Below are positions 1-5,311 of a stretch of DNA of 6,628 bases, one piece after another; position 1 is the first letter of the stretch, and every line of letters starts with the position of its first letter. A program made the translations under genes and the position numbers. Source of the stretch: JABMNX01 sp964625905. Its GTDB lineage: Bacteria > Patescibacteriota > Minisyncoccia > Phycocordibacterales > JABMNX01. A model generated the notes under the pieces. That model had not been told where the DNA came from. It worked only from the letters and a program-made list of their open reading frames with translations, and made no database searches. The DNA is taken from positions 1 to 6,628 of the forward strand of contig CAZVBS010000031.1 in the NCBI GenBank assembly GCA_964625905.1, written 5' to 3'.

Positions 1-8
1 GAAATACT

Positions 9-1763
9 GTGCGTAGGCAAACAACGACAAGCAAGAAGATGATTCATCGAAAATCCAAAACACCTAACCATAAAAAACAAGAAGTTATTCCAGAAATCAA
101 AGATGGAGTTCGTATTATTCCACTTGGAGGAGTGGAAGAAGTTGGACGAAACATGACTATCGTTGAGACTGATGAAGATATAGTTATTGTAGATGCTGGG
201 TTCCAATTCGTTAACGAAGAAGCTCCTGGTATAGACTACATTCTACCTAATACAAAATATTTAGAAGACAGAAAACATAAGATACGTGCTCTGCTAATAA
301 CACATGGTCATCTTGATCACATTGGCGGTATCCCATTTATTCTAGACCGTATTGGCAATCCACCAATCTATACTGGTGAACTTACTTCAATAATGATTAA
401 GAAACGAGCTGAAGAATTCGTTGGTGTTAAACATGATGTCAATATACTTAACCCAAATGTACCTATCACTCTTGGTAAACTTAAAGTACGGACATTCCCT
501 GTAACACACTCTATCCCCGACTCAACAGGTATGGTTATAGAAACAAAATATGGAAATGTTGTGTTAAGTGGAGACTTAAAACTCGAACACGATGACGGAG
601 TACCGTCTCAAGAAGAACAGAAAAACTTTGGTAAAGTTGGTGAAGGTAAAAACTTAATGTTTATAGCAGACTCTACGAATGCAGAACGCTCAGGCTTCTC
701 AATACCAGAACGAAAGGTCTATGAAACATTAGAGCAAATAATACGATCAACTGACGGACGCCTTATTATAGGTACCTTTGCATCGCAGTTTGATCGTTTA
801 ATTAAAATTATAGAAATTTGTGAAATACTTGGCAAAAAGATCGTAGCTGAGGGTAGAAGTATTAAAGTAAACCTTGAGATAGCTGAGAAAGCTAATAGAG
901 TTAAAGTTAAAAGAGGTACATTTATACAAGTAAAAGATATTGCAGATTACTCTCCTGATAAGATAGTCATCCTTGCAACTGGTGCACAAGGAGAGGAGTT
1001 TGCTGCACTAATGCGTATAGCAACAGGTAAACATAAGTTTATTAAGTTAACTAAAAGAGACACCATAGTACTTTCATCCTCTGTAATTCCAGGAAATGAG
1101 ATATCAGTACAGAGACTTAAAGACAATCTTTATAGGCACGCAGGTAATATAATCCATTATAGAACATCAGATGTTCATGCAACGGGTCATGGAAACTCGG
1201 GTGAACTTGTATGGATCAATCAACAAATCGGCGCCAAGTTCTTTATGCCTGCATACGGATATTATTCAATGACATGTTCTCACGCAAAAGCTGTTATTGA
1301 AGCTGGATTCCCTAAAGAAAATGTGGTTCTAGCAAACAACGGTACTATTGTGGACATTATCAAAGGAGAAAAGATGATTGTACAGAAAGTAAGCGCTTCT
1401 TCAGGACCAATGATGGTAGACGGGTTCTCGATTGGTGACGTGCAAGATGTGGTCATTCGCGACAGAAAATCGATGTCTCAAGATGGAATGTTTGTGGTTA
1501 TTGTAACCATAGACCCCAAGACTGGTAAACTGCGTAAATCTCCTGATATTATTTCTAGAGGATTTGTGTATCTACGAGAATCTCAAGATCTACTTCAACA
1601 AACTCGTCTTATTATTAAAAAGAGTGTTGAAGAAACAACAAAGGGTATGCACCCTATTGATCTTGACTATGTAAAAGGAAATATAACAGACTCTGTTAGT
1701 GCGTTCTTATTCCAGAAAACAAATAAGCACCCGATAGTAATACCGGTTCCGATACTAATATAG
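9..1763 (+). CDS. rnj: Ribonuclease J (metallo-beta-lactamase/beta-CASP nuclease), 5' end possibly beyond the window
   Basis: RNase J is a cytoplasmic 5'-3' exo- and endoribonuclease of mRNA decay and RNA maturation. Residues 1-26 are a basic, probably disordered extension (RRQ, SKK, HRKSK). The metallo-beta-lactamase part shows THGHLDHIGG (H99, H101, D103, H104), H167 in PVTHSIPDS and D189 in SGD. The beta-CASP part shows DSTNAERSGF (221-230), ATGAQGEE (323-330), SSVIPGNE and HATGH (390-394). The C-terminal domain, from about 455, has the family block DGFSIGDV...RDRKSMSQDG...DIISRGFVYLRES. Length 584 aa fits the family (about 555) plus the extension. The listed start is GTG at 9, but there is no stop upstream of it and no visible ribosome site; ATG at 39 is also in frame, so the start is uncertain. 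Oddity: the motif C histidine (usual HGE) is Tyr416 (YGY). No terminator follows directly; the structured region begins 36 bases after the stop. Confidence 0.93.
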   Translation: MRRQTTTSKKMIHRKSKTPNHKKQEVIPEIKDGVRIIPLGGVEEVGRNMTIVETDEDIVIVDAGFQFVNEEAPGIDYILPNTKYLEDRKHKIRALLITHGHLDHIGGIPFILDRIGNPPIYTGELTSIMIKKRAEEFVGVKHDVNILNPNVPITLGKLKVRTFPVTHSIPDSTGMVIETKYGNVVLSGDLKLEHDDGVPSQEEQKNFGKVGEGKNLMFIADSTNAERSGFSIPERKVYETLEQIIRSTDGRLIIGTFASQFDRLIKIIEICEILGKKIVAEGRSIKVNLEIAEKANRVKVKRGTFIQVKDIADYSPDKIVILATGAQGEEFAALMRIATGKHKFIKLTKRDTIVLSSSVIPGNEISVQRLKDNLYRHAGNIIHYRTSDVHATGHGNSGELVWINQQIGAKFFMPAYGYYSMTCSHAKAVIEAGFPKENVVLANNGTIVDIIKGEKMIVQKVSASSGPMMVDGFSIGDVQDVVIRDRKSMSQDGMFVVIVTIDPKTGKLRKSPDIISRGFVYLRESQDLLQQTRLIIKKSVEETTKGMHPIDLDYVKGNITDSVSAFLFQKTNKHPIVIPVPILI

Positions 1764-1787
1764 TGCCTAGTGACTATATAAAACTAT

Positions 1788-1796
1788 TGTTACTAT
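1788..1796 (+). promoter_or_regulatory. Candidate extended -10 promoter (TGTTACTAT) for the structured region
   Basis: TG-T-TACTAT matches the extended -10 layout (TGn followed by TATAAT-like, 5 of 6). Predicted initiation at about 1802-1804 falls at the start of the closing helix at 1800-1806, which is why it is listed. No good -35 is visible at 16-18 bp, so it rests on the extended -10 alone. Confidence 0.35.
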
Positions 1797-1799
1797 TCT

Positions 1800-2042
1800 A
1801 GAGCAGGCGATTCATCTCAATGAATCGTGCCCACAGGCTACTGCTGGTTGTACGACTCGCTCTGCCTCTGTACGCAGGCTTGTAACCATTTATTACAGGG
1901 AACCCCTATACACCTTGTCGATATTTTCTTCACAATAGATTTCTTGAAACGAAGTGATTAGAAATCTTAGGTACCCCTTGAGGGTGAAAATATCGACAAG
2001 GTGTTGCGAAGCTACAAGTATTTGCTTCTCACACTCTGCTCT
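1800..2042 (+). ncRNA. Putative multi-hairpin structured RNA or leader element, family not recognised
   Basis: No coding frame is convincing here, but inverted repeats are dense. A 7-bp helix closes the region (1800-1806 with 2036-2042, AGAGCAG/CTGCTCT). Inside, in order: hairpin 1808-1814/1821-1827; hairpin 1864-1867/1876-1879; hairpin 1879-1885/1893-1899, which shares its first base with the previous one; a perfect 19-bp stem 1910-1928/1986-2004; hairpin 2008-2012/2024-2028. The long stem encloses two further hairpins, 1937-1944/1960-1967 and 1973-1976/1982-1985, making a three-way junction. AGCAG at 1802-1806 can also pair with 1841-1845, and AGAGC at 1800-1804 with 1859-1863, so alternative folds are possible. 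Strand is assigned only from the extended -10 upstream; the fold is nearly as good on the other strand. It could be an independent ncRNA, a long leader of the MFS gene or a small inverted-repeat element. tmRNA, RNase P, 6S, SRP and common riboswitch signatures were looked for and not found. No U-tract terminator follows. Confidence 0.5.
1910..2004. repeat. Perfect 19-bp inverted repeat enclosing a three-way junction
   Basis: Bases 1910-1928 (core CACCTTGTCGATATTTTC) are exactly complementary to 1986-2004. The 57-base interior holds an 8-bp perfect hairpin (AGATTTCT/AGAAATCT) and a short ACCC/GGGT hairpin directly stacked on the right arm. A 19-bp perfect repeat by chance in a few hundred bases is very unlikely. 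As RNA it would be a good double-strand nuclease substrate; as DNA it could be a cruciform or miniature-element arms. No target-site duplication is seen. Confidence 0.85.
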
Positions 2043-2098
2043 TGGACAAACCGTTACTCCCCATTACGTAATACCTGTACCTATACTATTGTAAGATA

Positions 2099-2104
2099 TA
2101 TAAT
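2099..2104 (+). promoter_or_regulatory. Consensus -10 box (TATAAT) of the MFS gene, predicting a leaderless transcript
   Basis: TATAAT is a perfect -10 hexamer ending 8 bases before the ATG at 2113. Transcription would start at about 2111-2113, on or just before the start codon, and no SD motif precedes the ATG. The -35 region at 2076-2081 (TGTACC) is poor. Confidence 0.55.
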
Positions 2105-2112
2105 CTAAAAAT

Positions 2113-3297
2113 ATGGATTCAATAAATAAAAATTTAATTACCACTAAACAAAGTTTTGGACTTTTGTATGTTATTAACTTTATTGTTTCTTTTCATCTAT
2201 TTTTCATTGTCTACTTTAACTCAAACTTTCTAAACTCAGAAGGATTCTCTAATAGTCATGTAAGTATCATATATATAGCTGGGTCTATATTAAGTATTTT
2301 TGCATTATTTTTACTACCCAAAATACTAAAATTATTTGGAAACTACTCGTCTGTTCTTGTACTTATTGCGCTAGAACTAGTAGCTTTTTGGACACTGGCA
2401 TTTATTGATAATACAAAAGTTACATTAATAGCATTCATAGCTTACTTGCTTATATATCCGTTAATAATTGTATCTTTTGATATATTCCTTGAAAGAATGA
2501 TAAGTGATGAAAGTACTACCGGTGGTATACGTGGTATGTTTCTAACAATAACCAATACTGCACTAATAGTAGCCCCAATAACTGCAGGTTTTTTACTTAA
2601 TGGAGATGGTTTTAGAAATATGTACCTTATAGCAGGTGCGTTTCTTATACCTTTATTTATAATAGTTGGTTGGTACTTTAAAGGATTTGGTAATCTAGAA
2701 TACGAACAAATAAAATACAAAACAGTAATTACAGAATTTAAAGAAAATAAAGACTTGCGTAATATTTTTATATCACATTTCTCCCTACGTCTATTCTTCT
2801 CTTTTATGGTTATCTATACTCCGCTTTTTCTACACAACTCTATTGGTTTTTCTTTCTCAGAAATTGGAGTATTGTTTGCAATCATGCTTTTACCATTTGC
2901 ACTCTTTGAAATACCTCTTGGTAAAATAGCAGACAGTTGGTTGGGAGAAAAAGAAATACTAATAGTAGGATTTCTTATTGCTGGTCTTTCTACTATAGCA
3001 ATACCATTTATAACAACCTCCAGTTTTGTTGTATGGGCTATAATACTTTTTATCACTCGAATGGGAGCAAGTGCGATAGAAATAATGACAGAAAGTCACT
3101 TCTTTAAAAATGTAGGTGGAGTTGATGTAGATACTATCAGTCTATTCCGTATGCTTCGCCCGCTTGGTTATATAATTGGACCAATGCTAGGATTCGCCTT
3201 TCTCAGTTTTATAGATATACGATTTATATTTATTATCCCAAGTTTAATACTCCTACTTTCAATATTCCCAGCAATGAATATTAAAGATACTAAATAA
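2113..3297 (+). CDS. MFS-family integral membrane transporter, substrate unknown
   Basis: This 394-aa protein is almost entirely hydrophobic. About 12 transmembrane segments can be placed, near residues 15-37, 48-70, 78-98, 102-124, 142-163, 168-188, 215-240, 248-270, 282-300, 304-324, 350-370 and 371-388, in two six-helix halves joined by a charged loop at 190-214. GKIADSWLGEK (270-280, with the preceding Gly269) matches the MFS motif A loop (GxxxD...G+) between helices 8 and 9; the first-half copy is degenerate. RGMFLTITNTALIVAP (140-155) resembles helix 5 of drug-efflux-type MFS proteins. Length is typical of MFS. Substrate and direction cannot be read from sequence; proton-driven efflux is the commonest role of such proteins. 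The ATG lies 9 bases after a TATAAT box with no SD, so a leaderless message is likely. The gene stands alone, convergent with the PspC gene. Confidence 0.85.
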   Translation: MDSINKNLITTKQSFGLLYVINFIVSFHLFFIVYFNSNFLNSEGFSNSHVSIIYIAGSILSIFALFLLPKILKLFGNYSSVLVLIALELVAFWTLAFIDNTKVTLIAFIAYLLIYPLIIVSFDIFLERMISDESTTGGIRGMFLTITNTALIVAPITAGFLLNGDGFRNMYLIAGAFLIPLFIIVGWYFKGFGNLEYEQIKYKTVITEFKENKDLRNIFISHFSLRLFFSFMVIYTPLFLHNSIGFSFSEIGVLFAIMLLPFALFEIPLGKIADSWLGEKEILIVGFLIAGLSTIAIPFITTSSFVVWAIILFITRMGASAIEIMTESHFFKNVGGVDVDTISLFRMLRPLGYIIGPMLGFAFLSFIDIRFIFIIPSLILLLSIFPAMNIKDTK

Positions 3298-3313
3298 GAG
3301 ATATTTCATACGG

Positions 3314-3339
3314 AGTATTGTTTGTATTAATACAATACT
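3314..3339. terminator. AT-rich hairpin between convergent genes, possible weak bidirectional terminator
   Basis: AGTATTG (3314-3320) pairs with CAATACT (3333-3339) across a 12-base loop. The loop and right arm also contain a perfect 14-bp palindrome (TTGTATTAATACAA). It lies 16 bases after the MFS stop and 38 bases beyond the end of the convergent PspC gene. There is no clear T-tract on either side, so termination is uncertain. Confidence 0.3.
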
Positions 3340-3377
3340 AATTACATACCACAAATGTACTTAGCTTCTTGTATTAC

Positions 3378-3626
3378 TTACTTTTTTCGCCCACCTACTT
3401 CTATAACTGTTTTCTGTACACTTTGTTTTTTATTATGCTCACGCGGTATGATTAGAATAGCGATAATATAAATAAGAGTACCTGGAGCTATTCCACTAAA
3501 AACAGTAATTGCAACCCAACTCAACCGCAGTATAGTTGAATCAATATCGAAATATTCACCAAGCCCGCCACATACTCCGGCTACAATTTTATCTTCTTTA
3601 GATCTATATAACTTTTGTTTTGTCAT
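3378..3626 (-). CDS. Small PspC-domain membrane protein
   Basis: The 82-aa protein is essentially one PspC domain. LYRSKEDKIVAGVCGGLGEYF (residues 6-26) followed by DIDSTILRLSWVAITVF is the hallmark N-terminal half, and residues about 37-60 form one transmembrane segment ending in the typical ILIIPRE. The tail is short and basic (NKKQS...GGRKK). In Proteobacteria PspC is a membrane sensor of the phage-shock envelope-stress response. Stand-alone PspC domains without the other Psp proteins are widespread and functionally unassigned, and no other psp gene is present here. The start lies 36 bases after the nth stop on the same strand, so co-transcription is likely. No SD is visible, only AT-rich DNA with a weak TATTAA at 3636-3641 that could serve as an internal promoter. 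Confidence 0.85.
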   Translation of the reverse strand: MTKQKLYRSKEDKIVAGVCGGLGEYFDIDSTILRLSWVAITVFSGIAPGTLIYIIAILIIPREHNKKQSVQKTVIEVGGRKK

Positions 3627-3662
3627 AAATAATTTTTAATAAATTAAACTATAAAAATATAT

Positions 3663-4331
3663 TTAACGAGATAGAGGCCATATATTATTTGCATCTGGGT
3701 ATATTTTAGTTAGAGAATGCTCTAAACAATCATGTTTCCTTGCTTTGCAGTCATAACGCCCATACATAACCATCTGGTGGTTTACATATTTCCAATCTTC
3801 TTCAGGAACAATTTCCATTAAATCCTTCTCGATTCTAATAGGATCTTTATGGTCAGTTAGATCAAAACGTATTGCAAGCCTACGCACATGGGTATCAACA
3901 GCTATACCTTCGTATATATCATACGCATTACCTAGCACCACGTTAGCGGTCTTGCGTGCTACTCCGGCAATTGTAAGCATTTCTTCCATAGTCTTTGGAA
4001 GTTTTCCTTTAAAATCATTTTTAACAATTTTAGCTGCTGCAATAATATTCTTCGCTTTGTTTCTATAAAACCCTGTTGGTCTTATATCTTGTTCAAACTC
4101 TTCTTGTGTAGAACCCACATAATCATCAAGAGTTTTGTATTTTTTAAATAGAGTCTTTGTAACCTCATTCACTCGCTTATCAGTACACTGCGCCGAAAGA
4201 ATCACAGCGACTAAAAGCTCCCAATTGTTAGAGTAATTGAGTTCAGTTTTTGAATCAGGGTAGAACTTCCTTAAAATAGTAAGTATTTGTTTTATACGCT
4301 CGACTCTTTCTGTTTTTTTATCTTGTTCCAT
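3663..4331 (-). CDS. nth: Endonuclease III (HhH-GPD DNA glycosylase/AP lyase) with degenerate Fe-S motif
   Basis: Endonuclease III removes oxidised pyrimidines from DNA and nicks the abasic site in base-excision repair. The whole 222-aa chain follows the family: LLVAVILSAQCTDKRVN (39-55), GFYRNKAKNI (87-96), the helix-hairpin-helix IAGVARKTANVVL (121-133) with catalytic Lys127, and VDTHVRRLA (145-153) with catalytic Asp146. Length is close to the E. coli enzyme (211 aa). The C-terminal iron-sulfur loop should read C-x6-C-x2-C-x5-C. Here Cys195 and Cys202 are present but the third and fourth positions are His205 and Tyr211, so a normal [4Fe-4S] cluster is unlikely. It is probably the first gene of an operon with the PspC gene downstream. 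Its promoter lies next to the HNH gene terminator, and an extended -10 sits 8 bases before the ATG with no SD. Confidence 0.93.
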   Translation of the reverse strand: MEQDKKTERVERIKQILTILRKFYPDSKTELNYSNNWELLVAVILSAQCTDKRVNEVTKTLFKKYKTLDDYVGSTQEEFEQDIRPTGFYRNKAKNIIAAAKIVKNDFKGKLPKTMEEMLTIAGVARKTANVVLGNAYDIYEGIAVDTHVRRLAIRFDLTDHKDPIRIEKDLMEIVPEEDWKYVNHQMVMYGRYDCKARKHDCLEHSLTKIYPDANNIWPLSR

Positions 4332-4339
4332 TTAAAGCA

Positions 4340-4348
4340 ATCGTATCA
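4340..4348 (-). promoter_or_regulatory. Extended -10 promoter of nth, predicting a leaderless message
   Basis: On the minus strand, TGA-TACGAT combines the TGn extension with a 5-of-6 match to TATAAT. Its end is 8 bases before the nth ATG, the same spacing as the TATAAT box of the MFS gene. The -35 area (about 4363-4368) is T-rich without a clear TTGACA and overlaps the T-tract of the HNH gene terminator. Confidence 0.5.
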
Positions 4349-4363
4349 CAAAATTAACCAAAT

Positions 4364-4394
4364 AAAAAAACACGCCGACCCTGATAGGTCGGCG
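4364..4394 (-). terminator. Intrinsic terminator of the HNH-AP2 gene
   Basis: CGCCGACC (4373-4380) pairs with GGTCGGCG (4387-4394) across a 6-base loop. Read on the minus strand, the GC-rich 8-bp stem is followed by TG and seven T's (the A run at 4364-4370). It begins one base after the HNH stop codon, so it insulates nth from the HNH transcript. Confidence 0.85.
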
Positions 4395-4395
4395 C

Positions 4396-5115
4396 TTAAA
4401 ACGGTATGTCTTCATCTGGCTGGAACTCTTCAACCTTACAAAACTTTTCTGGGAAATTGAGGATATTTCTTAAAACAAGAGGACTGACTCCGTCCATAAG
4501 TTCTATGACTTTTTTGTCACGTGCCAATGCTGCTTCGACTTCCTCAGAAAAATGAAATCTGCCACACGAGTATTTCTTTCCTTTAAAGTTCACATACGCA
4601 ACACATCTACGATCTCCATAGGTCTTTGCACCCTTTGTCCAAAGAGGGTAAATGTACACCCCTCTAAATTGGCTAGTTCCTTTTCTTCCATGCGAGATAC
4701 AGTTTCGCATATTTTCACCACGACTTACTACTCGAAGATTACTGGTGGCGTTGTAGAGAGAATTACCTCTTATATGATCCACTTCAAGATCTGGTTTATC
4801 CAGAATACCTGCGATTTGACGATGCATATAGATAATCTTTCCAAACAAACCGCCTTCGTTCTTCTTACCGCACCGCACTGCATATACTTTAGTCTTACGA
4901 ACACTGGCACTCCAAATGAATCCAGCAACTTCACGATAAGCTACCTCATCTACGACAGATATATACCCACGAGTAAGCTCAATAATTCGCTCTCCTTTCT
5001 TTGGTTTTGGGTTAAATATATCAGGATCAATTGGGTCAATATTCTCATGTACCGCAAGATCATCCGTGAGTTCAAAAGCATCCCCCACATCAAGTGGGGT
5101 GTTAAAACCTTGCAT
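4396..5115 (-). CDS. HNH endonuclease with AP2-type DNA-binding domain and SSB-like C-terminal tip
   Basis: This 239-aa protein has the build of phage-type HNH-AP2 (homing-like) endonucleases. After an acidic N-terminus (1-40) comes the lead-in GYISVVDEV...GFIWSA (50-70). The HNH nuclease core has MHRQIAG (His98), EVDHIRGN (Asp113, His114), NLRVVSRGENMRN (126-138). An AP2-like DNA-binding domain covers about 147-206 (SQFRGV, AYVNFKGKKYSCGRF, EEVEAALARDKKV). The active-site residues look intact. The last residues are PDEDIPF, nearly identical to the acidic tip of bacterial SSB (DDDIPF), which is not usual for this family. The start is fixed by a strong SD, GGAGGT at 5123-5128, 7 bases before the ATG. 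A 6-bp GC hairpin lies over codons 6-11. The gene is divergent from the 5312 gene (196-base gap) and has its own terminator. Such genes are commonly mobile; whether it cuts a specific site cannot be told. Confidence 0.85.
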   Translation of the reverse strand: MQGFNTPLDVGDAFELTDDLAVHENIDPIDPDIFNPKPKKGERIIELTRGYISVVDEVAYREVAGFIWSASVRKTKVYAVRCGKKNEGGLFGKIIYMHRQIAGILDKPDLEVDHIRGNSLYNATSNLRVVSRGENMRNCISHGRKGTSQFRGVYIYPLWTKGAKTYGDRRCVAYVNFKGKKYSCGRFHFSEEVEAALARDKKVIELMDGVSPLVLRNILNFPEKFCKVEEFQPDEDIPF

Positions 5116-5122
5116 ATCTTAT

Positions 5123-5128
5123 ACCTCC
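5123..5128 (-). promoter_or_regulatory. Strong Shine-Dalgarno site of the HNH-AP2 gene
   Basis: GGAGGT on the minus strand lies 7 bases upstream of the ATG at 5115. It decides the start, and it contrasts with the MFS, PspC and nth genes, which have no SD. Confidence 0.8.
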
Positions 5129-5145
5129 ACTTGACTGGTTTCACT

Positions 5146-5234
5146 AAATCTAGTTTTAATATATCAAATCGTAAATAAAATAGACAGTTGATATTTTGTG
5201 GATACTATATAATCCAACAAATCTAGCTCTTAAT
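5146..5234 (+). repeat. Direct repeat AAATCTAG...TTAAT in the divergent promoter region
   Basis: AAATCTAGTTTTAAT at 5146-5160 recurs as AAATCTAGCTCTTAAT at 5219-5234: 8 exact bases followed by a near-identical tail, with starts 73 bases apart. One copy lies in the HNH leader and one just downstream of the rightward -10 box. They could be operator half-sites for a shared regulator, but two copies of 8 exact bases in AT-rich DNA can also arise by chance. Confidence 0.3.
5188..5213 (+). promoter_or_regulatory. Candidate promoter of the glycosylase-like gene
   Basis: TATAAT at 5208-5213 is a perfect -10. TTGATA at 5188-5193 is a 5-of-6 match to the -35 consensus, but the spacer is only 14 bases; TAGACA at 5181-5186 gives 21. 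The -10 lies inside an imperfect palindrome at 5200-5215 (GGAT...ATCC), so a repressor site over the promoter is possible. The leader would be about 90 bases. Confidence 0.45.
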
Positions 5235-5298
5235 CAATACCACTAAGGACAATTTCCTGTTATAAATAATGTGGTTTTGAACATTTACAATACAATAT

Positions 5299-5304
5299 AA
5301 GGGG
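5299..5304 (+). promoter_or_regulatory. Shine-Dalgarno-like AAGGGG of the glycosylase-like gene
   Basis: AAGGGG lies 7 bases before the ATG at 5312, a normal SD distance, and supports this start. It is weaker than the GGAGGT of the divergent HNH gene. Confidence 0.55.
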
Positions 5305-5311
5305 CGTAAAC

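Noticed and set aside
798..989. Minus-strand 63-codon frame inside RNase J
   Set aside because: It overlaps conserved RNase J coding sequence and shows no motif or ribosome site.
1800..2042. RNase P RNA, 6S RNA or SRP RNA
   Set aside because: The conserved blocks of RNase P (GAGGAAAGTCC, ACAGAA...GGCTTA) and the SRP GGAA tetraloop context are missing on both strands, and the branching does not fit the long single hairpin of 6S.
1750..2060. tmRNA on the minus strand, because GGGGAGTAACGGTTT at the minus-strand 5' side resembles the tmRNA 5' end
   Set aside because: There is no matching acceptor strand, no T-arm, no CCA end and no tag reading frame ending in an Ala-Ala-stop type sequence downstream.
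2442..3056. Minus-strand open frames within the MFS gene
   Set aside because: They are shadows of a clearly hydrophobic, motif-bearing transporter on the plus strand.
3663..4331. Nth as a pseudogene because of the lost cysteines
   Set aside because: The frame is intact at full length, catalytic Lys127 and Asp146 and the surrounding motifs are kept, and it has its own promoter.
4552..5178. A 208-codon open frame on the plus strand opposite the HNH-AP2 gene
   Set aside because: It is antisense to a gene with clear HNH and AP2 motifs and a strong SD. Its translation has no recognisable domain, and it has no ribosome site.
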